Positions 35,614-44,546 of a stretch of 64,000 bases of DNA are shown here, in pieces. The stretch lies in assembly GCF_004342175.1 (NCBI RefSeq), contig NZ_SMAO01000004.1, positions 372,001-436,000 on the forward strand, read 5' to 3'. Both the position numbers and the translations under genes were made by a program. Under the pieces are notes generated by a model, which did not search any database, was not told the DNA's origin, and worked only from the letters and a program-made list of their open reading frames with translations. The DNA is from Thiobaca trueperi (GTDB taxonomy: Bacteria > Pseudomonadota > Gammaproteobacteria > Chromatiales > Chromatiaceae). Every line of letters begins with the position of its first letter. Positions within the stretch are counted from its first letter, which is position 1.

Positions 35614-36504
35614 TCAAACCTTGCGCGCCTCCATCATGCGCTCGATGATGGGTTGCAGGATGATCTCCATCGCCATTCCCATCTTGCCCCCCGGCACCAC
35701 CATCGAATTGCGCCGCGACATGAATGAATCGTGGATCATGGACAGCAGATAGGGGAAATCAACCTCCAGCTTTTGGGGGTTCCTGAAGCGGATGATGACG
35801 AAACTCTCGTCCGGGGTCGGGATGTCGCGCGCGATGAAGGGGTTGGACGTATCCACCGTCGGCACGCGCTGGAAGTTGATGTCAGTCAGCGAGAATTGCG
35901 GCGTAATGTAGCGGATGTAATCCGGCATCCGGCGCATGATGGTATCGACGATGGCCTCGGCTGAATAGCCGCGCTCGGCGTTGTCGCGATGGATCTTCTG
36001 GATCCATTCCAGATTGACGATCGGCACCACGCCCACCCCCAGATCCACATGCTGGGCGACCTGATTCTCTTCAGTCACGATCAGGCCGTGCAGACCCTCA
36101 TAAAACAGCAGATCGGTCTGCGACGGCACATCCTCCCAGGGTGTGAACTGTCCTGCCTTGAGTTCGGTGCCGAGACGGGCGTTGTGCGCCGCTGCCTCCT
36201 CGTCGCTGTGGAGGTAATAACGCTTTTTGCCCGTGCCATTCTCACCATAATTGCGGAACAGATCTTCCAGCAGGTCGAAGCGGTTCGCCTCGGGACCGAA
36301 GTGGCTGATATTTTTGTTCTCTTTCGCCGCCTGGGCCATCTCGGCCTTCATGGTGACGCGATCATAACGATGGAAGCTGTCCCCCTCGATCACCGCCGCA
36401 CTGATCTTGTCGCGGTGAAAGATGTGCTCGAAGGCACGCTTGACGGTCGTGGTGCCCGCGCCGGAGGATCCGGTGACGGCGACGATCGGATGTTTCTTGG
36501 ACAT
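35614..36504 (-). CDS. prkB: phosphoribulokinase
   Basis: Phosphorylates ribulose-5-phosphate to ribulose-1,5-bisphosphate, the CO2 acceptor for RubisCO. This 296-aa protein is the proteobacterial class I (octameric, about 290 aa) type. The P-loop GSSGAGTTT is at residues 12-20, then EGDSFHRYDR, YYLHSDEEAA and FYEGLHGLI (Walker B region), and VPIVNLEWIQKIHRD. The start MSKKHPIVAVTG is preceded by AGGGGGAAC; the longer open frame upstream has no homology. RubisCO genes are not in the window. Uridine kinase is excluded by the class I PRK motifs. Confidence 0.96.
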   Translation of the reverse strand: MSKKHPIVAVTGSSGAGTTTVKRAFEHIFHRDKISAAVIEGDSFHRYDRVTMKAEMAQAAKENKNISHFGPEANRFDLLEDLFRNYGENGTGKKRYYLHSDEEAAAHNARLGTELKAGQFTPWEDVPSQTDLLFYEGLHGLIVTEENQVAQHVDLGVGVVPIVNLEWIQKIHRDNAERGYSAEAIVDTIMRRMPDYIRYITPQFSLTDINFQRVPTVDTSNPFIARDIPTPDESFVIIRFRNPQKLEVDFPYLLSMIHDSFMSRRNSMVVPGGKMGMAMEIILQPIIERMMEARKV

Positions 36505-36649
36505 GAATGGTTCCCCCTTGTCTTCGTTATCTTTGCGCCCTGGGCGGTAGCCCGCGCTGAATGGATGTGTAAGGATTGGCGAATATAGCATGAGGTCGAT
36601 ACAACACGGATGCGAGGTCTTTCGACCATGCAGCGATGAGGTGGGAAAG

Positions 36650-38764
36650 ATGCAGACACGCCGCTTGCACGAAGGTCTCAGGATCACGCCCGCGCTACGT
36701 GCCAACCCCGAGTTTCAATCGGCGCTGGTGCGGATCACGGTCTGTCTGTTCGGTGCGCTCTACATCGGGGTTGGTGCCTGGACCGACTATTATGGCGTCG
36801 ATACCCGTTATTACCTGATGATTTTCGTGCCCTATCTGCTCGCGACAATCATCCTGCTGATCAGCGTGCTCCGTCGTCCGGACTGGTCGGCGCGGCGTTA
36901 TCTGGCGCTCTGTCTTGACATCATTGTGGTCAGTCTCGCGATCTCGATCACCCAGCAGGCGATCAGCCCCTTTTATCTGCTCTATATCCTGATCTTCATC
37001 TCGGCCGGCACCCGCTTCGGTCGGGATCATCTGATCGTGGCGTCGGTGGTGGCGGTGATCGCCTACAACATCGTGCTCTTTGAACTCGACGAATGGAACC
37101 GGCATCCCTTCGAGGCGGGATTTTTTCTGCTGCTGCTGGTGCTGTTGCCCTTGTATCAGGCATCCCTGCTGCGCCAGGTGCAGCGGGCGCGCGAGGAGGC
37201 GGTGCGGGCGAATCAGGCCAAGGGCGATTTTCTGGCCTTCATGACCCACGAGCTGCGCACGCCGCTCACCGGTGTCATCGGCATGGCTGAACTGCTCAAG
37301 GATACCCGGCTCGACCTGGAACAGCGCGATTATGTCCAGGCGATCACCAGTTCGGCCAATGCACTCAATGCGCTGATCGGCGACATCCTGGATTTTTCCA
37401 AGATCGATGCCCGCAAGCTGAAGCTCGAACAGGCGCCATTCGATCCACGCACCCTGGTGCGCGAGGTCTGCGAGATTCTGGATGGCCGCGCCCTGGTGTC
37501 GGGCCTGGAACTCATCTGCGAGGTCGCGCCCGAGATGCCGGAGACAGTCTGCGGCGATTCCCTGCGGGTGCGGCAGATTCTCTTCAATCTGGTGGGCAAC
37601 GCGATCAAGTTCACCGAGCGGGGTCAGGTCCGGGTGCGGGCAGGCGTGCAGATGGCGGACTCGGCCTTGCCCCGCCCACACCTGTTGCTGGAGGTACTGG
37701 ATACCGGTATTGGGATTCCCCAGGACAAACTCCCGCAGCTGTTCGAGAGCTTTCGGCAGGCGGACGATTCGACCACGCGGCGTTTTGGCGGTACCGGGCT
37801 GGGCACCACCATCGCCCGCGATCTGGCGGCGCTGATGGGCGGAACCATTGAGGTCGAGAGTGAGGAAGGGCAGGGGAGCTGTTTCCGGGTCCGTCTGCCG
37901 CTGCTCGGTGAGGATTTTGTTCTGCCGACGCTGGAGCCGGGCGACAGACTGCGTGGTGTGAAGATTCTGGTGCTGGAGCGCAATGCAACGCAGCGTGCAC
38001 TGCTGTGCGCGATCCTGGAGCGAGAGCAGGCGCTTTGTCAGGGATCGGCGGAACTCGCCGCCGTGGATCTGTCCGGCATGAATGCGCCGGATCTGGTGTT
38101 GCTCGCCGATTCCCCGAGCGGCGCTGACCTTCCCGCTGCCCTGGCCGAGGTGCGGCGTCTTTGCGGCGCTCAAACGTGCTGCCTGCTGTTGACGCATACG
38201 GGGCGTCGTCTGCCGCAGCCGCCATCGGGCGTTCTCTGTCTGAACAAGCCCTTTCTCGCGGAGGCGCTGATTGATGCCATCGCTACGCTGCGCGCGCCTG
38301 CTCCGTCAGAGAAGGCGGATCAGGCGGACGACGATGCCGGTCCGGCACCAGGGCCGGACTGGCAGACGCCGCATGCCGGCCCTGAGGTTCGTGTCCTGGT
38401 GGCCGAGGACAATCGGATCGCCGCCAGGGTACTGACGACCTTTCTGGGCAAAATGGGCTTTTCCTGCTCGCTCTTTCAGGACGGGGAGGCGGCGCTGGCG
38501 GCGGCGCTGGAGGGCGGATACCAGATCGCCATCATCGATCTGCGCATGCCCAAACTCGACGGGCTGGGGTTCGCCCGGCGTTATCGGGCCGAATCCGATG
38601 GACGGCCCCTGCCGATCATCGCCCTCACCGCCAATGCGGAAGAAGAGGTCAGGCGCACCTGTTTCGAGGCCGGGATGGATGGCTTTCTGGCCAAGCCGGT
38701 CGCACCCGCCGAGCTGCGCCGGACACTCGAACGCTTTGTCTCTTTGGGTGATGGACAGGATTAA
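36650..38764 (+). CDS. RpfC-like hybrid sensor histidine kinase
   Basis: A 704-aa membrane sensor. Residues 1-175 hold about five membrane segments, followed by a HisKA domain with phospho-acceptor H200 in [14 protein letters not shown], an HATPase domain (N box [17 protein letters not shown]2 box [14 protein letters not shown]), a degenerate receiver (about 445-560, without the acidic phosphorylation site) and an intact C-terminal receiver (about 580-700; VAEDN acidic pair, IIDLRMPK phospho-aspartate, LAKPV lysine). The GTGLGTTIA box and five-segment input resemble RpfC, the DSF fatty-acid signal sensor, but the HPt domain of RpfC is missing. The start has GAGGTGGG upstream. The TAA stop is part of the repeat that follows. 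Confidence 0.85.
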   Translation: MQTRRLHEGLRITPALRANPEFQSALVRITVCLFGALYIGVGAWTDYYGVDTRYYLMIFVPYLLATIILLISVLRRPDWSARRYLALCLDIIVVSLAISITQQAISPFYLLYILIFISAGTRFGRDHLIVASVVAVIAYNIVLFELDEWNRHPFEAGFFLLLLVLLPLYQASLLRQVQRAREEAVRANQAKGDFLAFMTHELRTPLTGVIGMAELLKDTRLDLEQRDYVQAITSSANALNALIGDILDFSKIDARKLKLEQAPFDPRTLVREVCEILDGRALVSGLELICEVAPEMPETVCGDSLRVRQILFNLVGNAIKFTERGQVRVRAGVQMADSALPRPHLLLEVLDTGIGIPQDKLPQLFESFRQADDSTTRRFGGTGLGTTIARDLAALMGGTIEVESEEGQGSCFRVRLPLLGEDFVLPTLEPGDRLRGVKILVLERNATQRALLCAILEREQALCQGSAELAAVDLSGMNAPDLVLLADSPSGADLPAALAEVRRLCGAQTCCLLLTHTGRRLPQPPSGVLCLNKPFLAEALIDAIATLRAPAPSEKADQADDDAGPAPGPDWQTPHAGPEVRVLVAEDNRIAARVLTTFLGKMGFSCSLFQDGEAALAAALEGGYQIAIIDLRMPKLDGLGFARRYRAESDGRPLPIIALTANAEEEVRRTCFEAGMDGFLAKPVAPAELRRTLERFVSLGDGQD

Positions 38765-38955
38765 ACCGCGCCCCGTGCAATAAGCAATGTTTTTGGTTTG
38801 GATCGATCTTGGCGACATCAGCGACCATCTGCGCTGGCGCGGTTTAAGATATTCAATTATTTGAAATTTTAAACCGCGTCTCCACTGGGGTCGTAGACAT
38901 CCACAGAGCTAAACACAAAATGAAAATGATGCATATCGCGCTGGACGCTGTTTAA
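38761..38955. repeat. 195-bp CGCGGTTTAA repeat, copy A
   Basis: Two modules. The first (38761-38847) opens TTAAACCGCGCC and closes GGCGCGGTTTAA. A short A/T-rich linker (GATATTCAATTATTTGAAAT) follows. The second opens TTTTAAACCGCGTCTCCACTG and closes CGCTGGACGCTGTTTAA. It fills the gap between the convergent hybrid kinase and ACP-ligase genes and provides the kinase TAA stop. Closely similar to copies at 47.0 and 60.4 kb. Confidence 0.93.
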
Positions 38956-38975
38956 CAGGATTTCTCAGGATGGAC
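38954..38975. repeat. fragment of the AGGAT repeat abutting copy A
   Basis: AACAGGATTTCTCAGGATGG matches the left arm of the 100-bp AGGAT-rich repeat found at 9.8, 44.4 and 50.9 kb. It touches the end of repeat copy A, where the usual CGCGGTTTAA has changed to CGCTGTTTAA. Confidence 0.6.
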
Positions 38976-39010
38976 TCTCAACGCACAGGCTGCCTCTCGC
39001 TGGCGGTGAT

Positions 39011-41803
39011 TCATGGCGTCAATTGCGCGCCGATGACTGTCCGCGCCGCATCGCGCAATGCCGCCGCCGCCTCCCAATCCGCTCCGGTCGCCATCATGGG
39101 CGAACCGATCAGCACCTCGGCCTGTCCCCAATGCGGCAGCAGGCTGTCGCCCGGCATCAGCTCGCGCGTGCCTTTGATGACGACCGGCAGCACCGGCAGC
39201 CCGGCCTGAGCGGCGATCACAAAGGCGCCCATGCGAAAGGGCAGCAGCCCCGGTTGCGTGCGGAAGGTGCCCTCGGGAAAGAAGGCGAGGCTTGCGCCAC
39301 GCGCCAGCGCGGCACTGAGCTGAGACGATTCGCGATGACTGCGCTGGAGATCGAAGCGTTCGACGAAGAGCGTCCCCATCCGCGCCAGAAAACGACCCAC
39401 GAACGGATTGTTCAGCAGTTCGCGTTTGGCGACGAAGCTGACCGGTCGCTCGATGGCCTCGATGAGCGCTAGCGCATCCAGATAGCCCTGATGATTGGCG
39501 ACCAGCACGAATGGCTGACCGGCTGGCGGAAGCCGCTCGCGGCCTGTGACCCTCAGGCGCACGAAGGCGAGTCGGCGCAGCAGCCGGATCCCGAACCGAA
39601 CCAGACCCCAGCGCCAGGTCAGACGCGGGGTCAGCATGACGCCGATCCAGAACCAGGGCGCGATCAGATAGAAGACGGCCCAGGCATAACCGGCGTAAAT
39701 CCTTTGCGGCAGGCGGTGGATCAGGCGTGAAAGCCGGCCCCGGAGCGCCGATCCACCCAATCGCGCCACCTGTTGCCAGACTGGACGTGGCGGACCCGCG
39801 ACGAGTCTGCCGGCGAGATAGAGTGTGCGTGTGTCGCCCCGGCGCAGCTTGCCGCTGGAGGTCTTGAGCACTGAGCGCGGCGGAGCGAGGACGATCTCAT
39901 CCGGCGGCAGACCCAGGATGTCGGTCGCCCGCTCACGCGCCTGCTGCATCAGCGCGGCGCGGCGGGCGGGATCCTGCTCCTTGCTCTCGGCGACGATGAC
40001 CAGCCGCTCGCTGCCCTGTTTGGGATCGGTCGCGGCGAAGGCGACCACGCAGCCGTTACGGATACCGGGCAGTTCGCCCAGCGCCTGTTCGACCTCGTAG
40101 GGATAGAGATTGCGACCGCCACGGATGATGAGGTCTTTCACCCGCCCGGTCAGATGGATATCGCCGCCGGCCAGATAGGCGCGGTCGCCAGTTTCGTGCC
40201 AGCCGTCACGGATCAGACGGGCGGTCGCCTCGGGATTGCGGTAATAGCCGCGCGTCGCCGACGGACCCTGAAACTGGAGCAGTCCTTCGTGACGCTCGGG
40301 CAGCGTCCGGCCTTCGCCATCGACGATCCGCACCCGATAACCCGGCAATGGACTGCCGCAGGCGACGACCTCCAGCGCCTCCGGATCGTCGCCGGGAACC
40401 GGCAGGGCGTAGCCTGAGTCGGCGAAACGAACACGGTCGATGCAGTCGATGCGCGATCCCCGATTGAGCGGGGGAAAGGCCAGACCGACCGCCGCCTCGG
40501 CCAGACCATAGACCGGTGCCAGCGCCTCGGGGCGCAGACCGCAGGGGGCGAAATGCTCGGCGAAGCGGCGCAGGGTCAGGGGGCTGACCGGCTCGGCGCC
40601 GTTGAAGGCGCAGCGCCAGCCACTCAGATCCAGCCCGTCCCGCTGGGCCTCCGAGATGCGCGTCAGACAGAGTTCGTAGGCAAAATTGGGCGCGGCGGAG
40701 AGTGTGCCGTGATGATCGTGGATGGCCTGCAACCAGCGGCGCGGGCGCGCCAGAAAAGACAGCGGCGACATCGAGACCAGTGGCACGGCGAAATAGAGAC
40801 TGCCGAGCCAGGCGCCGATCAGACCCATATCGTGATAGAGCGGCAGCCAGCTCACGAAGACATCGTCCGGGCCGATGGCGATGGCCTCGCCCATGGCGCG
40901 GATATTGGCGAGCAGATCGGCGTGCGAGAGCACCACGCCCTTGGGATCGCCGGTACTGCCGGAGGTGTATTGCAGAAAGGCGATGTCGTCGGGCTCGGGA
41001 TGCGCCCAGACGGTCGCGGGCGATTCGCCGTCCAGGTTTTCCAGGGTCAGGATCTCGCGCAGCGACGTGACCTGAAGACGCAGGATATGCGCGACGGTGC
41101 GCGCCTCGGGCACCGTGATGAGACAGGTGACGCCGGCGTTGTCGAGAATCCGCGCATGGCGGCGCAGATGGTCCTCGATCTGCTGCGGACGCGCCGGCGG
41201 ATAGATGGGCACAGGAATGCCGCCTGCGGCGAGGATGCCGAAAAAGCTGAAGAAATAATCCGGCCCGGTCGGCAGCATGACCGCCACCGTTGCGCCTTCG
41301 GTCAGACCGGCGCGACGCAGACGTGCGGCGACCCGTGAGGCACCCTCGGCCAGACCGGCATAGGTGATAGGCTGCGCCCGATCCTCGCCATCGTAATAAA
41401 CGATGTGAACGCGCTCGCCATGCTGCGCGTGATGCCAGGTGAGCACATCCAACAGCGTCCGGGCTGAGGTTGGAATGCCGGCATCGGCGGCAACATCCAG
41501 CCCGGACAGGCGTGGCGTCGTTTCGACCGTCGTGTCTGCCCCGTCGCGCACCAGTCCGAGCAGTTCACGCGCCGTCGCCGCCAGCAGCGCCTCATTCGGC
41601 AGCGCCACCCCAAGCCCCTTCTCGACCCGTGCGATCAGCTCCGAACGGCTCAGACTGTCGAGTCCCAGGTCGGTTTCCAGCCGCGTATCCAGGGTGATGC
41701 CTTCCGGTGGCGCGGGCAGGCGTGACTCCTGCGCGAAGCTGTGCAGGATGGTCAGGAGTTGGCCAGCTTGATCACTGGCGTCAGTCTTGCCTTTGAGGGT
41801 CAT
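39011..41803 (-). CDS. ACP / fatty-acyl-AMP ligase / PlsC acyltransferase fusion
   Basis: A 930-aa protein with three parts. First, an acyl carrier domain (about 12-90) with the phosphopantetheine serine S50 in LGLDSLSR. Second, an adenylate-forming acyl ligase (about 115-670): YTSGSTGDPKG (279-289), YGLAEAAVGLAF, HETGDRAYL, and the catalytic lysine K652 in SSGKLRRGD; the NFAYEL segment is typical of fatty-acyl-AMP ligases. Third, a PlsC/LPLAT acyltransferase (about 740-930) with motif I HQGYLD (771-776, HX4D) and motif III FPEGTFR (842-848), preceded by a hydrophobic segment. The likely path is activation of a fatty acid, loading onto its own carrier, and transfer to a lysophospholipid or similar acceptor. 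Confidence 0.85.
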   Translation of the reverse strand: MTLKGKTDASDQAGQLLTILHSFAQESRLPAPPEGITLDTRLETDLGLDSLSRSELIARVEKGLGVALPNEALLAATARELLGLVRDGADTTVETTPRLSGLDVAADAGIPTSARTLLDVLTWHHAQHGERVHIVYYDGEDRAQPITYAGLAEGASRVAARLRRAGLTEGATVAVMLPTGPDYFFSFFGILAAGGIPVPIYPPARPQQIEDHLRRHARILDNAGVTCLITVPEARTVAHILRLQVTSLREILTLENLDGESPATVWAHPEPDDIAFLQYTSGSTGDPKGVVLSHADLLANIRAMGEAIAIGPDDVFVSWLPLYHDMGLIGAWLGSLYFAVPLVSMSPLSFLARPRRWLQAIHDHHGTLSAAPNFAYELCLTRISEAQRDGLDLSGWRCAFNGAEPVSPLTLRRFAEHFAPCGLRPEALAPVYGLAEAAVGLAFPPLNRGSRIDCIDRVRFADSGYALPVPGDDPEALEVVACGSPLPGYRVRIVDGEGRTLPERHEGLLQFQGPSATRGYYRNPEATARLIRDGWHETGDRAYLAGGDIHLTGRVKDLIIRGGRNLYPYEVEQALGELPGIRNGCVVAFAATDPKQGSERLVIVAESKEQDPARRAALMQQARERATDILGLPPDEIVLAPPRSVLKTSSGKLRRGDTRTLYLAGRLVAGPPRPVWQQVARLGGSALRGRLSRLIHRLPQRIYAGYAWAVFYLIAPWFWIGVMLTPRLTWRWGLVRFGIRLLRRLAFVRLRVTGRERLPPAGQPFVLVANHQGYLDALALIEAIERPVSFVAKRELLNNPFVGRFLARMGTLFVERFDLQRSHRESSQLSAALARGASLAFFPEGTFRTQPGLLPFRMGAFVIAAQAGLPVLPVVIKGTRELMPGDSLLPHWGQAEVLIGSPMMATGADWEAAAALRDAARTVIGAQLTP

Positions 41804-41898
41804 AACGAAGCGTTCCGCCGCCCCATGGGCGTGACGTTGGCACCTGGATGAATCTCGACGCCCTGTCGTCTTGACAGGACGCGCATCCGGCTCTATTT

Positions 41899-41917
41899 TA
41901 TTTGAGAATGATTCTTA
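41899..41917 (+). promoter_or_regulatory. Fur box upstream of hemP
   Basis: TATTTGAGAATGATTCTTA contains the near-symmetrical TGAGAATGATTCTTA core matching the Fur consensus (GATAATGATAATCATTATC type; overlapping GAGAAT and ATTCTT hexamers). It is 57 bp upstream of the hemP start, in an A/T-rich patch, where iron-dependent repression by Fur would act. Confidence 0.75.
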
Positions 41918-41974
41918 ACTGTTTTTCTTCTGGCGGTCACGCCAGCCCCTTTTCCTTCACTTGAGGACATGAGC

Positions 41975-42163
41975 ATGCCATCCGAACACACGACAGACAG
42001 CCGTCTTCAGTCTCCTCGTCAGGGGCGCAATCCCATGCCTCAGACGCGCCGGGTCGATAGCCGCACCCTGATGGGAAGCGATCATCTGCTGATGATTGAG
42101 CACGCCGGCAGCAGCTATTATCTGCGCATGACCCGCAACAACAAGCTGATTCTGACCAAGTAG
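41975..42163 (+). CDS. hemP: hemin uptake protein HemP
   Basis: A 62-aa protein with the HemP (PF10636) signature in its second half: RRVDSRTLMGSDHLLMIEH, then YYLRMTRNNKLILTK at the C-terminus. HemP is a small regulator or accessory protein of haem uptake gene clusters and is usually Fur-controlled; a Fur box lies upstream. The start at 41975 is chosen because GAGGA (41963-41967) is correctly spaced; the ATG at 41969 would be too close to it. No haem receptor or TonB gene is next to it, but a haem-binding ChaN-like gene lies 2.4 kb away. Confidence 0.9.
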   Translation: MPSEHTTDSRLQSPRQGRNPMPQTRRVDSRTLMGSDHLLMIEHAGSSYYLRMTRNNKLILTK

Positions 42164-42183
42164 TCTGGGGTAACGTCTTCCTG

Positions 42184-42201
42184 CCCCGGCCATGGCCGGG
42201 G
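42184..42201. terminator. perfect GC palindrome between hemP and the M1 peptidase
   Basis: CCCCGGCCATGGCCGGGG is an 18-bp perfect palindrome in the 51-bp gap of two convergent genes. The stem is strong, but there is no loop-friendly spacer and no T-run, so it may terminate both ways or be a REP remnant. Confidence 0.5.
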
Positions 42202-42214
42202 CGCGCAATGATCG

Positions 42215-44338
42215 TCAGCGTGTTTCCAGCGGCGGCAGATCCTGCACCGCCCCCAATTCGCGCCGGGCGCCAAACCAATGAACGAGCGCCGAATCGTCTG
42301 AAGGCCATTGTCCCTTGATCCGGTTCGTCGCCTCCGGACCGGTGAAGGTCAGAAAGCTGTATTTCCCATAATGCGGCAGCTTGCGGGCGAGGGCGGGAAC
42401 CGCGCTGGTCTCGCTCGCGGCCAGCCAGGCGGCAGGCTGGCCGTTGCGCCAGCGGGTCAGAACCGGGCTGACCGTCGCACCATCCAGCGCCGCCTCCTGT
42501 AGATCCAGCCGGCGTTTGGCGACATCCAGCCGAAAGCCGGATGACTGCGCGGCGAAGTCGTCGAGATGACGATTCTCCCAACCCAACAGCCAGACCGGGC
42601 GATCGTCGGGCTGGATCGCCACCTCGCGATCCAGCGCGATGCGCCAGTCCGGACGCCCTTGCTGCCAGGCAGCGGCGAGTTGGCGATAGGCCGTCTGGAG
42701 CGGAAACGGCGCGTCGGCTGGAAGCAGGATCAACCCCCGGTCAGAACCGAAGAGATTGCTGAGTGCAACCGGCGTTTCGCCCGGTGACAACTCGCGAAAG
42801 ACATCGAATGCCGGATCGACCGCGAGTCGCACCGGTGCGGATGGCAGCCTGATCTCAAATGGGACACGGCGGCTGTCGCTGACGACGATCAGACGCTGCG
42901 GCTCGCCTGTTTCCTGATCGATGACGATCGGCACCCGCAACGGAAAGAGTGGCGCAGCCTGGGCCTGCTCGATTCGGCCCGTCACCCGCCATCCATCGCC
43001 ATCCCGTACCCGTTGCACCTCAGCAAGCGCGAGCCGGGGCGCGCCGGCCTGAGTGGTCCAGGTCTGGAAAAACGGGCGTAGATCCTGACCGCTGACCGAC
43101 TCGAAGGCGCGCCGCAGGTCAGCGTAACTGGCGTGCTGAAAGCGGTTCTCGGCATAAAATCGCCGCAGTCCCTGCCGGAAGGATTCATCGCCCAGATTGC
43201 GCCGCAGCATGTGAAAGAACATCGCCCCCTTGCCATAGCCGATGGCCTGCGAGGCTGAGCCATGCCGCGCGCGGAATTCGATCAGCGGAAAATCCCTGTC
43301 CTCGCGCACGTGATCGGCATAGCTTTTCAGCATGTCGCGACGATGTTCGATACCCTGTCCGGCGCGTTCCTTGAGCCAGTAATCGGCCAGATAGTTGGTC
43401 AGCCCTTCGCTCCAGTTGCCTGACTCGTAATCGACATAAACCCCGTTGCCCCACCAGTTGTGCAGGATCTCATGCGGATAGGAGGTCTGGACGATGAAGG
43501 GCAGGCGGATGACCTGCGGACCCAGCAGGGTGAAGGAGGGCATGCCATAACCCGTTTCCCAGACGTTCTCGACCAGGGCGAATTTGGCGAAAGGGTAAGG
43601 GCCGATCAGCTCCGAATAGAGCGCGACATATTGGAGCGTGGCTTCCAGATAACGTCGGGCCAGCTCGGGATCCGGACGGCGCAGATAGACCTGGGCCTCG
43701 AAGCCGGCGCCCGGCTCGCGATAGAGCTGGAAGGGCGCGGCGATCAGATAGATGTCATCCTGTGGCTGCGTCTCGGACCAGATGGAGCGTCCGGTGCGGG
43801 TGTCGCCCGGCCCTGCGCCCTGTGAAACCGACGTCCAGCCTGCCGGAAGCTGGACCTGGAGCCGGAACCGCTGCAAGCTGTCCGGGATGCGGGGATACCA
43901 GCCGCTGGAGCCGTCGAGAAAAATACCGTCCGGGCCGATGCTTCCACGCGACCACTGACGCACGCGGCCCATGCCTTCATCAATGGATTCCAGGTCATGA
44001 CGAATCCGCCCGCCGTAGCTCAGGGTCACGGGGCCGGGGTCCAGGCGGCGCAGCCGGTAGGCGGTCAGGTGCTCCCGATTGCCCAAGGCGGTCAGTTCGG
44101 CATGTCCCGCTGTGACCTGTGGATCGAGTCCGCTGTGCAGCAGGATCGTCCATTCGTTTTCATCATCCGGCAGCCCCATCTGGTCCTGCACCTGCAAACG
44201 GCCCGCGACCGGATCGATGCTGACCTCCAGTTGATGTTCGATCAGGGGTGTTGCGGTTGAGGCCGGGGTCGGCAGCAGCAGTGCCGGGACGAGCATCAGG
44301 GACAGAATCACTTTGATTGTGCTGAACGATTTTGGCAT
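42215..44338 (-). CDS. exported M1-family metallopeptidase
   Basis: A 707-aa zinc aminopeptidase-like protein with a signal peptide (about 1-30, ILSLMLVPALLLPTPAS then TA). Zinc ligands are in the HEILHNWWGN motif (H289, E290, H293), and the third ligand E311 lies in NWSEGLTNYLADY; the substrate motif GYGMPS stands where GAMEN is usual, as in GluZincin-type relatives. The C-terminal 250 residues are a non-catalytic beta domain. The start MPKSFSTIKVIL is the first with a signal peptide; the frame is open upstream through an AGGAT repeat, which is not coding. Periplasmic peptide degradation is likely; substrate unknown. Confidence 0.86.
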   Translation of the reverse strand: MPKSFSTIKVILSLMLVPALLLPTPASTATPLIEHQLEVSIDPVAGRLQVQDQMGLPDDENEWTILLHSGLDPQVTAGHAELTALGNREHLTAYRLRRLDPGPVTLSYGGRIRHDLESIDEGMGRVRQWSRGSIGPDGIFLDGSSGWYPRIPDSLQRFRLQVQLPAGWTSVSQGAGPGDTRTGRSIWSETQPQDDIYLIAAPFQLYREPGAGFEAQVYLRRPDPELARRYLEATLQYVALYSELIGPYPFAKFALVENVWETGYGMPSFTLLGPQVIRLPFIVQTSYPHEILHNWWGNGVYVDYESGNWSEGLTNYLADYWLKERAGQGIEHRRDMLKSYADHVREDRDFPLIEFRARHGSASQAIGYGKGAMFFHMLRRNLGDESFRQGLRRFYAENRFQHASYADLRRAFESVSGQDLRPFFQTWTTQAGAPRLALAEVQRVRDGDGWRVTGRIEQAQAAPLFPLRVPIVIDQETGEPQRLIVVSDSRRVPFEIRLPSAPVRLAVDPAFDVFRELSPGETPVALSNLFGSDRGLILLPADAPFPLQTAYRQLAAAWQQGRPDWRIALDREVAIQPDDRPVWLLGWENRHLDDFAAQSSGFRLDVAKRRLDLQEAALDGATVSPVLTRWRNGQPAAWLAASETSAVPALARKLPHYGKYSFLTFTGPEATNRIKGQWPSDDSALVHWFGARRELGAVQDLPPLETR

Positions 44339-44352
44339 GTGTCTGAATAGGG

Positions 44353-44452
44353 AATAGACAGGATTAACAGGATGGATCAAGATTAACAGGATTAAAAACA
44401 AAGATTTGAAAAATCCTGTCCATCCTGAAAAATCCTGTTAATCCTGTTCATT
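44353..44452. repeat. 100-bp AGGAT-rich inverted repeat, copy 2
   Basis: Left arm AATAGACAGGATTAACAGGAT, right arm AATCCTGTTAATCCTGTTCATTT; the arms are imperfect inverted repeats with a second internal pair (GATTAACAGGATT / AATCCTGTCCATC). It occupies the divergent region between the M1 peptidase and chaN, so it sits upstream of two genes here. Confidence 0.9.
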
Positions 44453-44513
44453 TCAGGTCAGCACAGGTACGAGTTTTTCAGAAAATCGCCTTATCATCCT
44501 ATGCCAACTGCCT

Positions 44514-44531
44514 GTGCGAATAAATTCGCAC
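44514..44531. promoter_or_regulatory. palindrome upstream of chaN
   Basis: GTGCGAATAAATTCGCAC is a perfect 8-bp inverted repeat with a 2-base centre, ending 15 bp before the GTG start of chaN. It may be an operator, a 5' mRNA hairpin that controls access to the ribosome-binding site, or a member of a dispersed GTAGGTGCGAAT-type REP family known in many proteobacteria (CCTAC follows it directly here). Confidence 0.5.
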
Positions 44532-44546
44532 CTACTGGGGGATTTC

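Noticed and set aside
38761-38955. Insertion sequence or transposon
   Set aside because: The 195-bp repeat has no open reading frame and I see no flanking target-site duplication; at most it could be a non-autonomous element.
44339-44401. N-terminal extension of the M1 peptidase through the AGGAT repeat
   Set aside because: The extension is encoded by repeat DNA and precedes a good signal peptide start.
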